Positions 1 through 8,766 are shown, numbered from the stretch's first letter. The stretch is 64,000 nucleotides of DNA from Myxococcales bacterium (GCA_020633625.1 JACKDJ010000013.1:1-64000), one strand, 5' to 3'. A program made the numbers and translations. The notes: generated by a model from the letters alone, not told the origin.

Positions 1-243
1 GGGCGCCGGCGCGTCGACGGCGTCCGCGTCGCCTTCGCCGTCGGGGCCGCTATCGCCGTCGGCGTCGTCGTCCGTTCCGTCGTCGTCGCCGTCGGGGAGG
101 GCGTCGCCCGAGTTTCCGTCGCCGGTGGCGTCGAGAGCTACGGCGTCGTCGTCCGGGCGGGCGGGAGCACCCCCGTCGCCGCAGGCGGACCAACTGCAGA
201 CCGCTACCAGCCCGAGGACCACGCTGCGGGGACCGAACGTCAT
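1..243 (-). CDS. Asp-rich lipoprotein, 3' part outside the window
   Basis: An open frame on the minus strand starts at ATG 243-241 and runs off the left edge, giving 81 visible codons. The N-terminus has Met, a hydrophobic stretch and a lipobox-like WSAC with Cys21 (Cys16 is an alternative). After that comes a long Asp/Gly/Ala linker with repeated DGD and DDD triplets. This is the usual look of a myxobacterial lipoprotein: a lipid anchor plus a flexible acidic spacer, with the functional domain further on and not visible. A GAGG sequence lies a few bases before the start. It follows the 347-1027 gene on the same strand after about 103 bp, so the two may be co-transcribed. The function is unknown. 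Confidence 0.7.
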   Translation of the reverse strand, partial: MTFGPRSVVLGLVAVCSWSACGDGGAPARPDDDAVALDATGDGNSGDALPDGDDDGTDDDADGDSGPDGEGDADAVDAPAP

Positions 244-346
244 CTAGACCTCGACTCGGTTTCGCGGCGCGCGCCGCTGTGGAGGAAGGACAACTGGACA
301 CGGCCGCGGGGTGGCCGGGGACTCGCCGCCCGCCGCGCCGGGTGCG

Positions 347-1027
347 CTACGGCGGATCGCCGGAGCAGGTGGTAGCCGTCGACCGCTCGCTGGCATGCGC
401 GCAGTGGATCGCGGCAGACAGCCGGTCGGCGGTTGCGGCGTGCAGGTGGTACAGCCGGCACTGAACGGTGTCGCCGGTCGTGTCGCCGATCGCCCCGTCG
501 TCGTCGAAGTGATCGCACCGATCGAGGCAGTCCTCGAAGTCGTCGTACAGCGGCGGAATCGAGTCGCCGCAGATCGTTTCGACGAGGCTGCAGTAGTTCA
601 CACACCACGAGCCGCAGACGTCCCCACCGGTGACACCGGCGTGTCCGCAGTGCAGGGCGGCGTTCCCCTCGGACGCGGCGTTCGCGTGGTAGATGCGGCA
701 GCCAATGGTGTTGCCGTCGCGGTCTTCGAAGCTGCCCGGGTCCCACTGCGCGTCATCGTTACAGAACGTCGCGCACTCGCGCAGGCTCAGGAACGCGTTC
801 GTCGGGTCGGAGCCGCAGGCGTCGTTGAACGCCCGACAGTAGGCGTCGCAGCTAGGTAGGCTCTCCGCGTCGGCGCCCGCTGCGTCCGCGCCGGCGGCGT
901 CCCCCGGCGCAGCGTCGCTCGCCGGCAGCGACGTGTCGAACGTGAGTGCGCACCCGGCGCTCGCGCTGACGAGCGCGCCGAGGAGCGGGGCGAGAAGGAC
1001 TAGGCGAGCGTGACCGGTGTGTCTCAT
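347..1027 (-). CDS. Cys-rich lipoprotein with a duplicated module
   Basis: The chosen start is ATG at 1027, which gives 226 aa with a signal sequence and lipobox SAGC (Cys26); a longer frame upstream has no signal sequence and would overlap the divergent gene. After an Ala/Asp linker, two homologous modules of about 80 residues follow. Each has the pattern CxxYC, C, CxxxC, then GxTxxCRxYH, then HCxHA and a last Cys. The even spacing of cysteines suggests disulfide-bonded or metal-binding modules on the outer surface. No enzyme motif is recognised. It is divergent from the gene at 1164, with about 136 bp between the starts. The lipoprotein call is secure; the function is unknown. Confidence 0.75.
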   Translation of the reverse strand: MRHTGHARLVLLAPLLGALVSASAGCALTFDTSLPASDAAPGDAAGADAAGADAESLPSCDAYCRAFNDACGSDPTNAFLSLRECATFCNDDAQWDPGSFEDRDGNTIGCRIYHANAASEGNAALHCGHAGVTGGDVCGSWCVNYCSLVETICGDSIPPLYDDFEDCLDRCDHFDDDGAIGDTTGDTVQCRLYHLHAATADRLSAAIHCAHASERSTATTCSGDPP

Positions 1028-1108
1028 CGCTGCGAGTATCGCGAGGCCGCGCGATCCAGGCAAGTCACGCGAGGAAGTGCGCAAGGGTGTGCGTGATGGC
1101 GCGCTGGA

Positions 1109-1137
1109 TTGCGCGGGGCCGGGCACGAGCGTAGCCT
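1109..1137 (+). promoter_or_regulatory. putative sigma70-type promoter
   Basis: TTGCGC, a 17-bp spacer and TAGCCT lie 27 bp before the ATG at 1164, in the intergenic region between two divergent lipoprotein genes. It fits the pattern seen before many other genes in this window. Confidence 0.45.
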
Positions 1138-1163
1138 CTACAGAACCGAAGCTGGGAGCCGAA

Positions 1164-4100
1164 ATGCCGACCCGACCGCTGCTCGCTGTTGTTCTAACGG
1201 CACTGTGTCTAGGCGCATGCAACCTCGTGTCACCCGACGATGCTGCGCTGACCGCCGATGCCGACGCCGACGCGAGCGAGGTGGACGCCAGCGATGTCGA
1301 CGGCGGCGATCCCGGCAGCGATCCGCGGGGAGAGGTCGATCCCGACGAGGACATGCACCCCTCCGGATCCGCGAACGGATGCGGTGGCGCCGCTGCCCTC
1401 CGCTACAACGGGGCGCAGCACGCCCCCGGAGATCGCTGCGGGTGTACCGGCACGCTGATCTGTGCCTCACCGGATGCGCTTCGATGCGCCGACGATGCTC
1501 CCACGAACGTCTGCGGAGGCTGCGCCATCTTGCCGGCCAGCCCTGGCACCGCGTGCGGACCCTGTGGGGGCGGCGTCTGGGAGTGCGATGGTGGCGAGCT
1601 CGAGTGTTCTGGGGCGGCTGCGCTCAACCTCTGCGGAGGCTGCGGAGAGCTCGACGGACCGCCGGGCGCACCGTGCGAAGGCCCGGTGGGTCAACGCTGG
1701 GAGTGCACCTCGGCCGACGCGGTGGCATGCCGAGCGCCGTCGGCGACGAACGCGTGCGGGGGGGCCGGCGTGCTCGAGTTCGAAGGCCTCGACGCGCTCC
1801 CCGGAGAATCGTGCGAGGCCGCGTGCGGAGAGGGGCGGCTGCTCTGCGACCCGGACTCGCTCGCGCTACGGTGCGACGGTCCCGCGGCGAACCCGTGCGG
1901 CGGCTGCGACGCGCTCGCTGGCGCGATCGGGGATCCCTGCGGCTGCGACCTCCAGGGCCGGTGGATCTGCGACGGCGGAGCGGCCTTCTGCGACGGCGGG
2001 ATCCCCAACGCGTGCGGCGGCTGCGGCGCGCTGACCGCCGAGCCGGGCCGGGAGTGCGCCGGCGGTGGTGTCAGAACGTGCGTGTCTGACGACACGACGG
2101 CCTGCACCGTCCTCGGCGCCGGGAGCAACTACTGCGGCGGAGACATCGAGCTCCGCAGCTTGCCCGGAAGCCCGTGCGGTTCCTGCGGCTCGGGGACGTA
2201 CGCGTGCGCCGACCCCGACAGCGTCGTCTGCGCGGGCGACCGCGGCTCGCGCGCCTTCAACGCGTGCGGCGGCTGCGAGGCGCTCTCTGGCGTCGTCGGC
2301 GGCGCGTGTGGCGCGTGCGGCTCGGGCGAGTACGTCTGCGAGGGCGACGACGACCTCGGCTGCGAAGGCGACGTCGGCGACGCCGCGTTCAACGCGTGCT
2401 TCGGCTGCGAGCCGCTGAGCCACGAGCCGAACACGGCGTGCGGAGTCTGCGCGACATGGCAGTGCGTCGATGGCGGCGTCCAGTGTCTCCCCGACCCTGG
2501 CGACCCGGAGTGCGGCGGAACGCGCGTGACGTGCGCAGACCTCGCCTGCGGCGACGAACATCGCGCGTGCGCCGAGGCGACGACCGCCGCCGACGCGACT
2601 TGTGCCGACTGCCTCGGCGGTTTCGTCGAGTCCGGCGGCGTCTGCGAACCCGAGTCGACGACGGCCATACCGGAGGTCGAGACCTCGGAGGTCGAGGTGA
2701 CCACGGTCGGCGCGGTCACCGCCGTCCTCGCCGGCAGGATCGCGATGTTGGGGAGTCCGGCGGCGACCGAGCACGGCTTCTGTGTGGGGCCCACCGCCGA
2801 CCCCGGCGTCGGCGACACCGGAGTCGTCTGTTCCACGCTCGGGCCGCCGACTGCAGTGGGCCCGTTCGACGAGGCCGTGGTCGGGCTCTCGGCGGCAACG
2901 ACGTACCATGTGCGGGCGTACGCGACGACCACAGCGGGGACGGGTTACGGCGCGGATCGGACCTTCACTACGGTCGACGCCGTCTGCGGCGACGGCGCCG
3001 TGACCGGCGCGGAGGAGTGCGACCGCACGGTACCGGACGGCACGACCTGCGCGGGGCTGGGGTTCGACGCTGGCATTGTGAGCTGCTCCTCGACCTGTAC
3101 GGTCGACTCATCGGGATGTCAGCGCCTCCCCGTCGTTGTGACGAGCGCTGTGGCCCCGGGGACGATCCGAGCGACGGGGGCGCTGCTGGAGGGCGCCTTG
3201 ACGAGCTCGGGCGTGCCGGCGGCCACCGTGCGCGGCTTCTGCGTGGGGACCGACGGGGATCCGAGCGTTACCGACGGGGCGTGCTCCGTCTTGGCGGGCG
3301 GCGCGCCGGTCGGGGCGTTCACGGAGAATCGGGGCGATCTGCTCGGACACACGCGGTACCACGTGCGAGCGTACGCAACGAACGCGGCGGGGACGGCATA
3401 CGGCGTCGACCGCGAGTTCGAGACCCCATCGCTCGGCCTCGGCCTGCCTTGCTCGTCGGACGTCGAGTGCGCGTCCGGTCTCTGCCCGGATGACGCGGCC
3501 GACCCCGCGAATCACCGCTGCGCGCCACGCGAGCTGGCGACCGCCGGAGGCGGGGCGATGGAGTTCCGCTACGTCCCGGCGACCGGGTCGGGCGGTTTCC
3601 TGCAGGGGTCGCCGACGTCGGAGACCGGTCGCGAGGGGGACGAGTCACAGTGGCGTTCGACCATCACGCGTGCCTACTTCGCGTCGAGGACGGAGGTGAC
3701 GCAGGGGCAGTGGAAGGCCGCGACGTCGGGCGTGAATCCCTCCTACTTCCAGACTCCCGGCTGTGTGTGGGGCGCGTGCGCGTCGACCGAGAACGCAAAC
3801 GATTCGGCGCCGGTAGAGCTCGTCGATTGGTGGTCGGCCGTCGCATACACCAACTGGCTCAGCGAGCAGGCGGGTGAGAGTCCGTGTTACACATTCACCC
3901 CGCTCGGCTGGGACGACACGGTGTCGAACTGGGCGGACGGCGACGGGACGAACGGCGTCCCGGCGCTGGCAGTGAGCTGGAGCGGTCCCGCATGTTCGGG
4001 GTATCGGCTGCCCACGGAGAGCGAGTGGGAGTGGTCGGCGCGAGGCCCGGTCGCTACCGGGACGCTGACCTCCGCGTTCTATTGGGGCGCGACCGCCAGC

Positions 4101-4406
4101 AACAGCTATCTCTGGTACAGCGGAAACTCCGGCGGCCGTACGCGAGCAGTCGGCACCCGACTCGCCAACTCGTACGGACTCCGAGACGCTAGCGGCAATG
4201 TATGGGAGTGGGTCTGGGACTGGTACGCCGGCTACCCGTCCAGTGGCTCAGACTACCTCGGGCCCGCCAACGGCACGGACCGCCTCGCTCGCGGCAGCGG
4301 ATGGGACGGCGACGCGCTGGCTGCACGCTCGGCGGATCGCGGCGGCGCGGGTCCGGGAGGGCGAGGTGCCGTCCTCGGCTTCCGCGTCGTACGGACGGTC
4401 CCGTGA
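1164..4406 (+). CDS. lipoprotein with Cys-rich repeats and a C-terminal SUMF1/FGE-type domain
   Basis: This 1080-aa protein starts at ATG 1164 (GGGAG five bases upstream); the upstream in-frame extension lacks a signal sequence. A signal peptide ends in lipobox LGAC (Cys19). An acidic linker follows, then about nine Cys-rich repeats (residues about 70-470) built on CGGC, then L, PG, CGxCG, W/Y and C. Next come two copies of a fibronectin-like unit marked by GFCVG and YHVRAYATN-like motifs. The last 260 residues form a sulfatase-modifying-factor/EgtB/PvdO-type domain (EVTQGQW, NWLSEQAG, YRLPTESEWEW, GNVWEWVWDWY, GFRVVR). The catalytic cysteines of true formylglycine-generating enzymes are not evident, so the domain is probably structural or of another activity. 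Surface exposure is inferred. Confidence 0.85.
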   Translation: MPTRPLLAVVLTALCLGACNLVSPDDAALTADADADASEVDASDVDGGDPGSDPRGEVDPDEDMHPSGSANGCGGAAALRYNGAQHAPGDRCGCTGTLICASPDALRCADDAPTNVCGGCAILPASPGTACGPCGGGVWECDGGELECSGAAALNLCGGCGELDGPPGAPCEGPVGQRWECTSADAVACRAPSATNACGGAGVLEFEGLDALPGESCEAACGEGRLLCDPDSLALRCDGPAANPCGGCDALAGAIGDPCGCDLQGRWICDGGAAFCDGGIPNACGGCGALTAEPGRECAGGGVRTCVSDDTTACTVLGAGSNYCGGDIELRSLPGSPCGSCGSGTYACADPDSVVCAGDRGSRAFNACGGCEALSGVVGGACGACGSGEYVCEGDDDLGCEGDVGDAAFNACFGCEPLSHEPNTACGVCATWQCVDGGVQCLPDPGDPECGGTRVTCADLACGDEHRACAEATTAADATCADCLGGFVESGGVCEPESTTAIPEVETSEVEVTTVGAVTAVLAGRIAMLGSPAATEHGFCVGPTADPGVGDTGVVCSTLGPPTAVGPFDEAVVGLSAATTYHVRAYATTTAGTGYGADRTFTTVDAVCGDGAVTGAEECDRTVPDGTTCAGLGFDAGIVSCSSTCTVDSSGCQRLPVVVTSAVAPGTIRATGALLEGALTSSGVPAATVRGFCVGTDGDPSVTDGACSVLAGGAPVGAFTENRGDLLGHTRYHVRAYATNAAGTAYGVDREFETPSLGLGLPCSSDVECASGLCPDDAADPANHRCAPRELATAGGGAMEFRYVPATGSGGFLQGSPTSETGREGDESQWRSTITRAYFASRTEVTQGQWKAATSGVNPSYFQTPGCVWGACASTENANDSAPVELVDWWSAVAYTNWLSEQAGESPCYTFTPLGWDDTVSNWADGDGTNGVPALAVSWSGPACSGYRLPTESEWEWSARGPVATGTLTSAFYWGATASNSYLWYSGNSGGRTRAVGTRLANSYGLRDASGNVWEWVWDWYAGYPSSGSDYLGPANGTDRLARGSGWDGDALAARSADRGGAGPGGRGAVLGFRVVRTVP

Positions 4407-4463
4407 GGACGGCCCGCGCGTGGCGCATGGCGACCGCGTTAGCGGGCGCCCCGTTCCTCGACC

Positions 4464-4492
4464 TTGCGCCCGTCCGAGCCGCTGTGTTAGGC
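4464..4492 (+). promoter_or_regulatory. putative promoter of the glyA operon
   Basis: TTGCGC, 17 bp and TTAGGC lie about 50 bp before the glyA ATG in the 135-bp gap after the preceding gene. The -10 match is weaker than at other sites here. Confidence 0.35.
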
Positions 4493-4541
4493 GGCCTGCG
4501 CCACTCTGGGCCTCGTCGCGAGGCCTCTGCCCGGACGGACC

Positions 4542-5786
4542 ATGGACCCGCTGAAACTCGCCGACCCCGAGATCGCCGCGCTCGTCGACCAGGAGGTTCG
4601 GCGCCAGGACGAGTGCATCCGCCTGGTCGCATCCGAGAACTACGCGTCGGCCGCGGTGCAGCAGGCCGTCGGGTCGCCGCTCGCGAACAAGTACAGCGAG
4701 GGGTACCCGGGGAAGCGCTACTACGAGGGGCAGCAGGTCATCGATCAGGTCGAGGCGCTCGCCGTCGACCGGATCAAGCGACTGTTCGGCGCAGAGCACG
4801 CCAACGTGCAGCCGTACTCGGGCTCGCCGGCGAACCAGGCCGTGTACTTTGCGCTGCTGGAGCCGGGCGACACCGTCATGGGCCTCGGGCTGCCGCACGG
4901 CGGGCACCTGACGCACGGGTGGCAGGTGAACTTCTCGGGCCGGCACTACAAGGCGGTTCAGTACTCGGTTCGTCGTGACACCGAGCTGCTCGACTACGAC
5001 GAGATCCGCCAGCTCGCGCGCGAGCATCGTCCGAAGCTGATCATCGCCGGGATCACGGCGTACCCGAGGGTCGTCGACTGGTCCGTGTTCCGCGAGGTCG
5101 CCGACGAGGTCGGGGCTTACTTCATGGCCGACATCGCCCACATCTCCGGGCTTGTCGCCGCTGGCCTTCACCCCTCGCCGGTGCCGCTCGCCGACGTGGT
5201 CACGTCGACGACGCACAAGACGCTGCGCGGCCCGCGCGGGGGGATGATCCTCTGCAAGTCCGCCGTCGCGGCGCAGATCGACCGTGCGGTGTTCCCCGGG
5301 CTGCAAGGCGGTCCGCACAACAACACGACGGCCGGCATCGCCGTCGCGGCCCTCGAGGCGACGACGTCGGACTTTGCCGCATACGCGCAGCGAGTCGTCG
5401 ACAGCGCGCGGGCGCTGGGCGAGTCTCTGGCGTCGCGCGGCTTCAGGCTCGTCACCGGCGGCACCGACAACCACATGCTGGTCGTCGACGTGACCGCCCG
5501 CGGTGTCTCGGGGAAGCAGGTCAGCAAGGCGCTCGATCGGGCAGGCATCGTCTGCAACTTCAACTCGATCCCCTACGACCCACGGAAGCCGTTCGACCCG
5601 AGCGGGATCCGCATCGGGACCGCAGCGATGGCTAGCCGCGGGATAGGCGCGGACTCGATGCCGGTGCTCGCAGGATGGATCGATCGGGTCGTCGGCGCCA
5701 TCGACGACGAGGCAGCGATCGCGAGCGTACGCGCCGAGGTGATCGAGTTCACCCGGGCATTCCCCGCACCCGGACTCGCCCAGTGA
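4542..5786 (+). CDS. glyA: serine hydroxymethyltransferase
   Basis: GlyA converts serine and tetrahydrofolate to glycine and 5,10-methylene-THF, using PLP in the cytoplasm. The 414-aa length is typical. Visible motifs include ASENYAS near residue 30, YSEGYPGKRYY, the glycine-rich LPHGGHLTHG loop at 117-126 and the PLP-binding lysine Lys226 in STTHKTLRGPRGG. The protein aligns along its whole length with the family and looks intact. It begins a compact run: the next gene starts within four bases of its stop codon. One-carbon units made here could also feed purine synthesis (guaB and guaA lie 4 kb downstream) and TrmFO, but that link is only metabolic. Confidence 0.97.
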   Translation: MDPLKLADPEIAALVDQEVRRQDECIRLVASENYASAAVQQAVGSPLANKYSEGYPGKRYYEGQQVIDQVEALAVDRIKRLFGAEHANVQPYSGSPANQAVYFALLEPGDTVMGLGLPHGGHLTHGWQVNFSGRHYKAVQYSVRRDTELLDYDEIRQLAREHRPKLIIAGITAYPRVVDWSVFREVADEVGAYFMADIAHISGLVAAGLHPSPVPLADVVTSTTHKTLRGPRGGMILCKSAVAAQIDRAVFPGLQGGPHNNTTAGIAVAALEATTSDFAAYAQRVVDSARALGESLASRGFRLVTGGTDNHMLVVDVTARGVSGKQVSKALDRAGIVCNFNSIPYDPRKPFDPSGIRIGTAAMASRGIGADSMPVLAGWIDRVVGAIDDEAAIASVRAEVIEFTRAFPAPGLAQ

Positions 5787-6424
5787 GCGCGAACGGGCCC
5801 ATGACCGCGGGCGTATCGCCAGATGTGGTCGGTGTGTCTGCGGCGGCTTCGATCCTCGACGCGCTCGCGACGGTGCCGAGGCACCTGTTCGTGGCGCCCG
5901 AGTATCAGATGGTCGCGTATCTCGATCGGTCGCTGCCGGTGGGTTTTGGCCGCCGTTGCCCCCGTCCGGCTGTGGTGGCCCGGCTGCTCGACGCCTGTTC
6001 GCGGCTGGAGGGCGCGACCCTCGTTGTCGGCGGAGGCACGGGCTACGTGCCCGCGTGCGTGGCCGAGCTCGCCAGCCGCGTCGTCGCCGTCGAGGGGAAC
6101 GCGGCCTTGGCAGACGCCTCGGCGGTCGCTCTAGGTCGGATCCGGACACGCGATCGCGTCACTCTGCGCGCTGCGGTGCCATCGACACGCGGCGCGGAGC
6201 CGGAGGAGCGGTTCGACGCCATCGTCGTGTGCGCGGCGGTTGCGCAGTCGCCTCGGTGGCTGCTGTCGCTGCTCCGGCCGGGCGGGACGCTGGTCGTCCC
6301 GCAGCTCGGGCGCTTCGAGACCACACTGCACTCATACCAGGGCGTCGCCCGCGGCCACGTGCATCGCGAGCTGGGCGTCATCGACGTCGAACCTCTTCCC
6401 GACCTGCTGACCGACGAATGCTGA
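5783..6424 (+). CDS. protein-L-isoaspartate methyltransferase-like protein
   Basis: This 213-aa protein starts at GTG 5783 overlapping the glyA stop (GTGA); ATG 5801 is the alternative start. It has the PCMT layout: VPRHLFV near residue 30, a SAM-binding loop-like segment VVGGGTGY, an acidic VVAVEG end of strand 2, and a LRPGGTLVVP strand. The usual ISQPYIVA active-site strip is replaced by RRCPRPAVVA, and the normal LEIGTGSGY loop is degenerate. It may therefore have changed substrate or lost repair activity. PCMT enzymes normally repair isoaspartyl residues in aged proteins. Its stop overlaps the start of the next gene (ATGCTGA), suggesting coupled translation. The fold is likely; the activity is uncertain. 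Confidence 0.75.
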   Translation: MSANGPMTAGVSPDVVGVSAAASILDALATVPRHLFVAPEYQMVAYLDRSLPVGFGRRCPRPAVVARLLDACSRLEGATLVVGGGTGYVPACVAELASRVVAVEGNAALADASAVALGRIRTRDRVTLRAAVPSTRGAEPEERFDAIVVCAAVAQSPRWLLSLLRPGGTLVVPQLGRFETTLHSYQGVARGHVHRELGVIDVEPLPDLLTDEC

Positions 6425-7164
6425 ACGTCGCGCTGTCGCTCCTCTCGGCCGTGGCGGTCACGGCGCTCATCGGCGCCGTGTTCGGGAAGGTGGCGTACGG
6501 CATCGTCCCGGGCCTGATCGCGGGCGGGGTCGCCTGGTACTACCTCGGCCGCCGCGTGATGACCGACATCGAGCAGCGCATGGCCGCCGTGCAGGAGATC
6601 CTGCGGCCGAAGAACCCGATGAAGCCGACGAAGCCGCGGTTCGACGACGCGATCGCGGTGCTGGTCGGGGCGCTGAAGTGGAGGCGGTGGCACCCCTTCA
6701 TCACGGGACAGATCGAGGGACAGATCGGGCAGCTGTACTTTCTGGACCAGCGCTTCGTCGACGCGCAGCCCTATCTCGAGCGTTCGACTCCCCGGAACTG
6801 GGTGGCGAAGGCGATGCTGGGTGTCCTTCACTTCAAGCAGCGCCAGCCTGAGCAGATGGTGGCGGCATTCGAGCAGGCGGTGAAGTACTCCGAGAAGGAG
6901 TCGCTGCTCTGGAACATCTACGCTTGGTGCCACCACAAGCGCGAAGACCGTGACGCCGCGATCGCCGTGCTCGTTCGCGCAATGCAGCACGTCGGCACCG
7001 ACGAGCGGACGCAGAAGAACCTGTTCGCGCTCCAGAACGGGAAGGGCATGAAGATGAGGGGCTGGGCCGAGATGTGGTACCAGTTCCACCTCGAGAAGCC
7101 CGCGCCGGTGGAGCTGATCCCGCAACGCCCAGTCAGCAAGCGCGCGATGTATCGCGGACGCTGA
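6418..7164 (+). CDS. TPR-like membrane protein
   Basis: A 248-aa protein whose ATG overlaps the stop of the PCMT-like gene. Two closely spaced hydrophobic segments (residues about 3-22 and 26-44) form a membrane hairpin. The remainder is a helical, tetratricopeptide-like region, with units around QIGQLYFLDQRFVDAQPYLE, AMLGVLHFKQRQPEQMVAAF and AWCHHKREDRDAAIAVLVRA. The C-terminus is basic. TPR domains hold protein complexes together; the partner cannot be read from the sequence. It is co-directional with glyA and probably in one operon with it. No specific family is recognised. Confidence 0.75.
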   Translation: MLNVALSLLSAVAVTALIGAVFGKVAYGIVPGLIAGGVAWYYLGRRVMTDIEQRMAAVQEILRPKNPMKPTKPRFDDAIAVLVGALKWRRWHPFITGQIEGQIGQLYFLDQRFVDAQPYLERSTPRNWVAKAMLGVLHFKQRQPEQMVAAFEQAVKYSEKESLLWNIYAWCHHKREDRDAAIAVLVRAMQHVGTDERTQKNLFALQNGKGMKMRGWAEMWYQFHLEKPAPVELIPQRPVSKRAMYRGR

Positions 7165-7178
7165 AGAACAGAGGAACG

Positions 7179-7763
7179 ATGAGCAAGCTCAAGGTCAAGC
7201 GCCCGCGCCCTGCGCCCGAGGCGAAGCCCGCCCAGATCACGAAGCCCGCGTCCGTATCCGCACGCCACCTCGACCCCGGCGCGCGGATCAAGAGCGACAC
7301 GATCGTCTACCGCGTCTGGAAGGAGTGGTGGATGGCGAAGGAGCGCGGCGACTACGAGTTCATCTACGGGCTCACGGCGCCCGGTAGCGCGGCGCGCGCC
7401 GAGTTCGGACCGGCCGCGGACTTCCCCACCGTCTGTCAGCGCAAGCTCCGGCGCGTGCTGGGGGTGGAGCAGGGCGACCTTCGGCGCATCCGGTTCCACA
7501 GCGACGACGAGGCCTACCTCATCCACGCGATCGGGCTCCGCGCTCGAGAGCGCCGCGACTACGACGCCGAGAGGTGGTGCCTGCTTCGCAGCGAGCGCGG
7601 GTGGCGCGTGCACCAGGTCGACCGGATCACCGTGACGAAGGACCGCCAGCCGGAGGTGTTGACGATGGCGGACTTCCCGGCGTTCGCGGCGGCGCCAGTG
7701 ACGGCGCCGGCTTCGGCTTCGGCTTCGGCCTCGGGGCCCGCCGGGCCCGACGCCGAGGCCTGA
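7179..7763 (+). CDS. hypothetical protein, possible NTF2-like fold
   Basis: The protein has 194 aa and starts at ATG 7179, preceded by GAGG at 7171-7174; longer in-frame extensions overlap the upstream gene and were rejected. The N-terminal 40 residues are basic and Pro-rich. The middle (about 45-165) has an alternating helix/strand character with WKEWWMAKERGDYEFIYGLT near the start and a basic, Trp-containing strand region near the end. This resembles NTF2/SnoaL-like domains, but that is only a guess from pattern. The C-terminus is a low-complexity Ala/Ser/Pro tail. It is the last gene of the glyA run and ends 3 bp from a convergent gene. Confidence 0.65.
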   Translation: MSKLKVKRPRPAPEAKPAQITKPASVSARHLDPGARIKSDTIVYRVWKEWWMAKERGDYEFIYGLTAPGSAARAEFGPAADFPTVCQRKLRRVLGVEQGDLRRIRFHSDDEAYLIHAIGLRARERRDYDAERWCLLRSERGWRVHQVDRITVTKDRQPEVLTMADFPAFAAAPVTAPASASASASGPAGPDAEA

Positions 7764-7766
7764 GCC

Positions 7767-8618
7767 TCAGTTCGCCGCGCGCAGCGACGGCGAGTTGGCC
7801 GGGCTCCACCGGTCCAGCACGGTGACCTGAGCGCGGTCCCCCAGCAGGCTCCCGAAGCCTGCGAACAGTGCGCCGGCGAGGTGCTCGGTGCCCGAGGGGT
7901 CGGAGCGGCGCGGGGCACGCAGGGCGGAGTTGACCTCGCGTCCGTCGAGCGTCGCCTCGGTCGCGTGCTCGCGGTTCATCGAGATTCGCTGAACCCCGTC
8001 GTCGAAGTAGGAGAGAACGCTGATCGTGCCGTTGGCGTCGACCTGTTCGACGACGCCGACGTGCGTGAACCAGTCGTTCGGACGGCTGTCACCGTTCGTG
8101 TCGACGGTGTTGTTGAAGAAGACCACATCGCCGACCGCAGGCCGGGGGTTGTGGTAGATCGTGCCGTTCTCGAGGACGAAGCGGTACAGCTCCGCAATGG
8201 TCATCGGGCCGCTGGCGCCGATCTGCACGTCATTGATCGCGTAGACATCGCGCACGTACGCGGCGGCGTCGACGGGGTCGTAGTGCGGGTCGGCGCCGCC
8301 GCGGCGCGCGGGGGTGGGCTGAGTCGAGGCCTGAGCCGAAGCCGGCGCGGCGCTCGCGGCTGCTGCTGCGGCGGCACGCTGCCGCGAGCGCTCCTCGCGG
8401 GCTGCCGTGCTAGCGTCGGCGGCCGCTCCCACCATCTCTCGCGACTCGTGCGTCCCCGCCGGCGGGAGAGGGCGGTAGTATGCGCCATACCACGGGCCGT
8501 TGAGCGCGTGCTGGTCGAACGCGCCCCGCGAGGCGCCCTGGACGGCCCCGCCGCACGCGAAGGCGAGGGGGGCTGCGGCGAGGGTGGCGGCGAGGATGAG
8601 CGAACGCGAACGGGCCAT
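7767..8618 (-). CDS. lipoprotein with a CHAP/NlpC-like domain lacking the catalytic Cys
   Basis: The start is ATG 8618, giving 283 aa with lipobox AFAC (Cys22); upstream in-frame codons would not be translated with a signal sequence. An Ala/Gln/Pro linker covers residues 70-105. The domain that follows looks like a cell-wall Cys peptidase: PAVGDVVFFNN (161-170) and FTHVGVVEQ with His186, spaced as in NlpC/P60 or CHAP enzymes. The position expected to carry the nucleophilic Cys (normally DCSGLV) reads DAAAYV at 117-122. It therefore looks like a pseudo-enzyme that may bind peptidoglycan peptides. It is divergent from guaB. Confidence 0.7.
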   Translation of the reverse strand: MARSRSLILAATLAAAPLAFACGGAVQGASRGAFDQHALNGPWYGAYYRPLPPAGTHESREMVGAAADASTAAREERSRQRAAAAAAASAAPASAQASTQPTPARRGGADPHYDPVDAAAYVRDVYAINDVQIGASGPMTIAELYRFVLENGTIYHNPRPAVGDVVFFNNTVDTNGDSRPNDWFTHVGVVEQVDANGTISVLSYFDDGVQRISMNREHATEATLDGREVNSALRAPRRSDPSGTEHLAGALFAGFGSLLGDRAQVTVLDRWSPANSPSLRAAN

Positions 8619-8709
8619 GGAAGATTCTCGCGGTGGGTGTACGCGCGCCACCGTAGGCCGCGCACGTCGGCTCCGCGAATTTCGCCCGGCGCCGTCGCGC
8701 GAGCGCGCA

Positions 8710-8738
8710 TTGCGAGGGCGGCGGGCGCGTGGTAGTCC
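8710..8738 (+). promoter_or_regulatory. putative guaB promoter
   Basis: TTGCGA, 17 bp and TAGTCC lie 28 bp before the guaB ATG. A GGAG ribosome-binding site is at 8758-8761. Confidence 0.5.
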
Positions 8739-8766
8739 GCCGCGCCAGTCCTTGGCCGGAGCAACG

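Noticed and set aside
4248..6149. A 633-codon minus-strand frame opposite glyA
   Set aside because: glyA is intact on the plus strand; the antisense translation is Arg-rich with no family motif.
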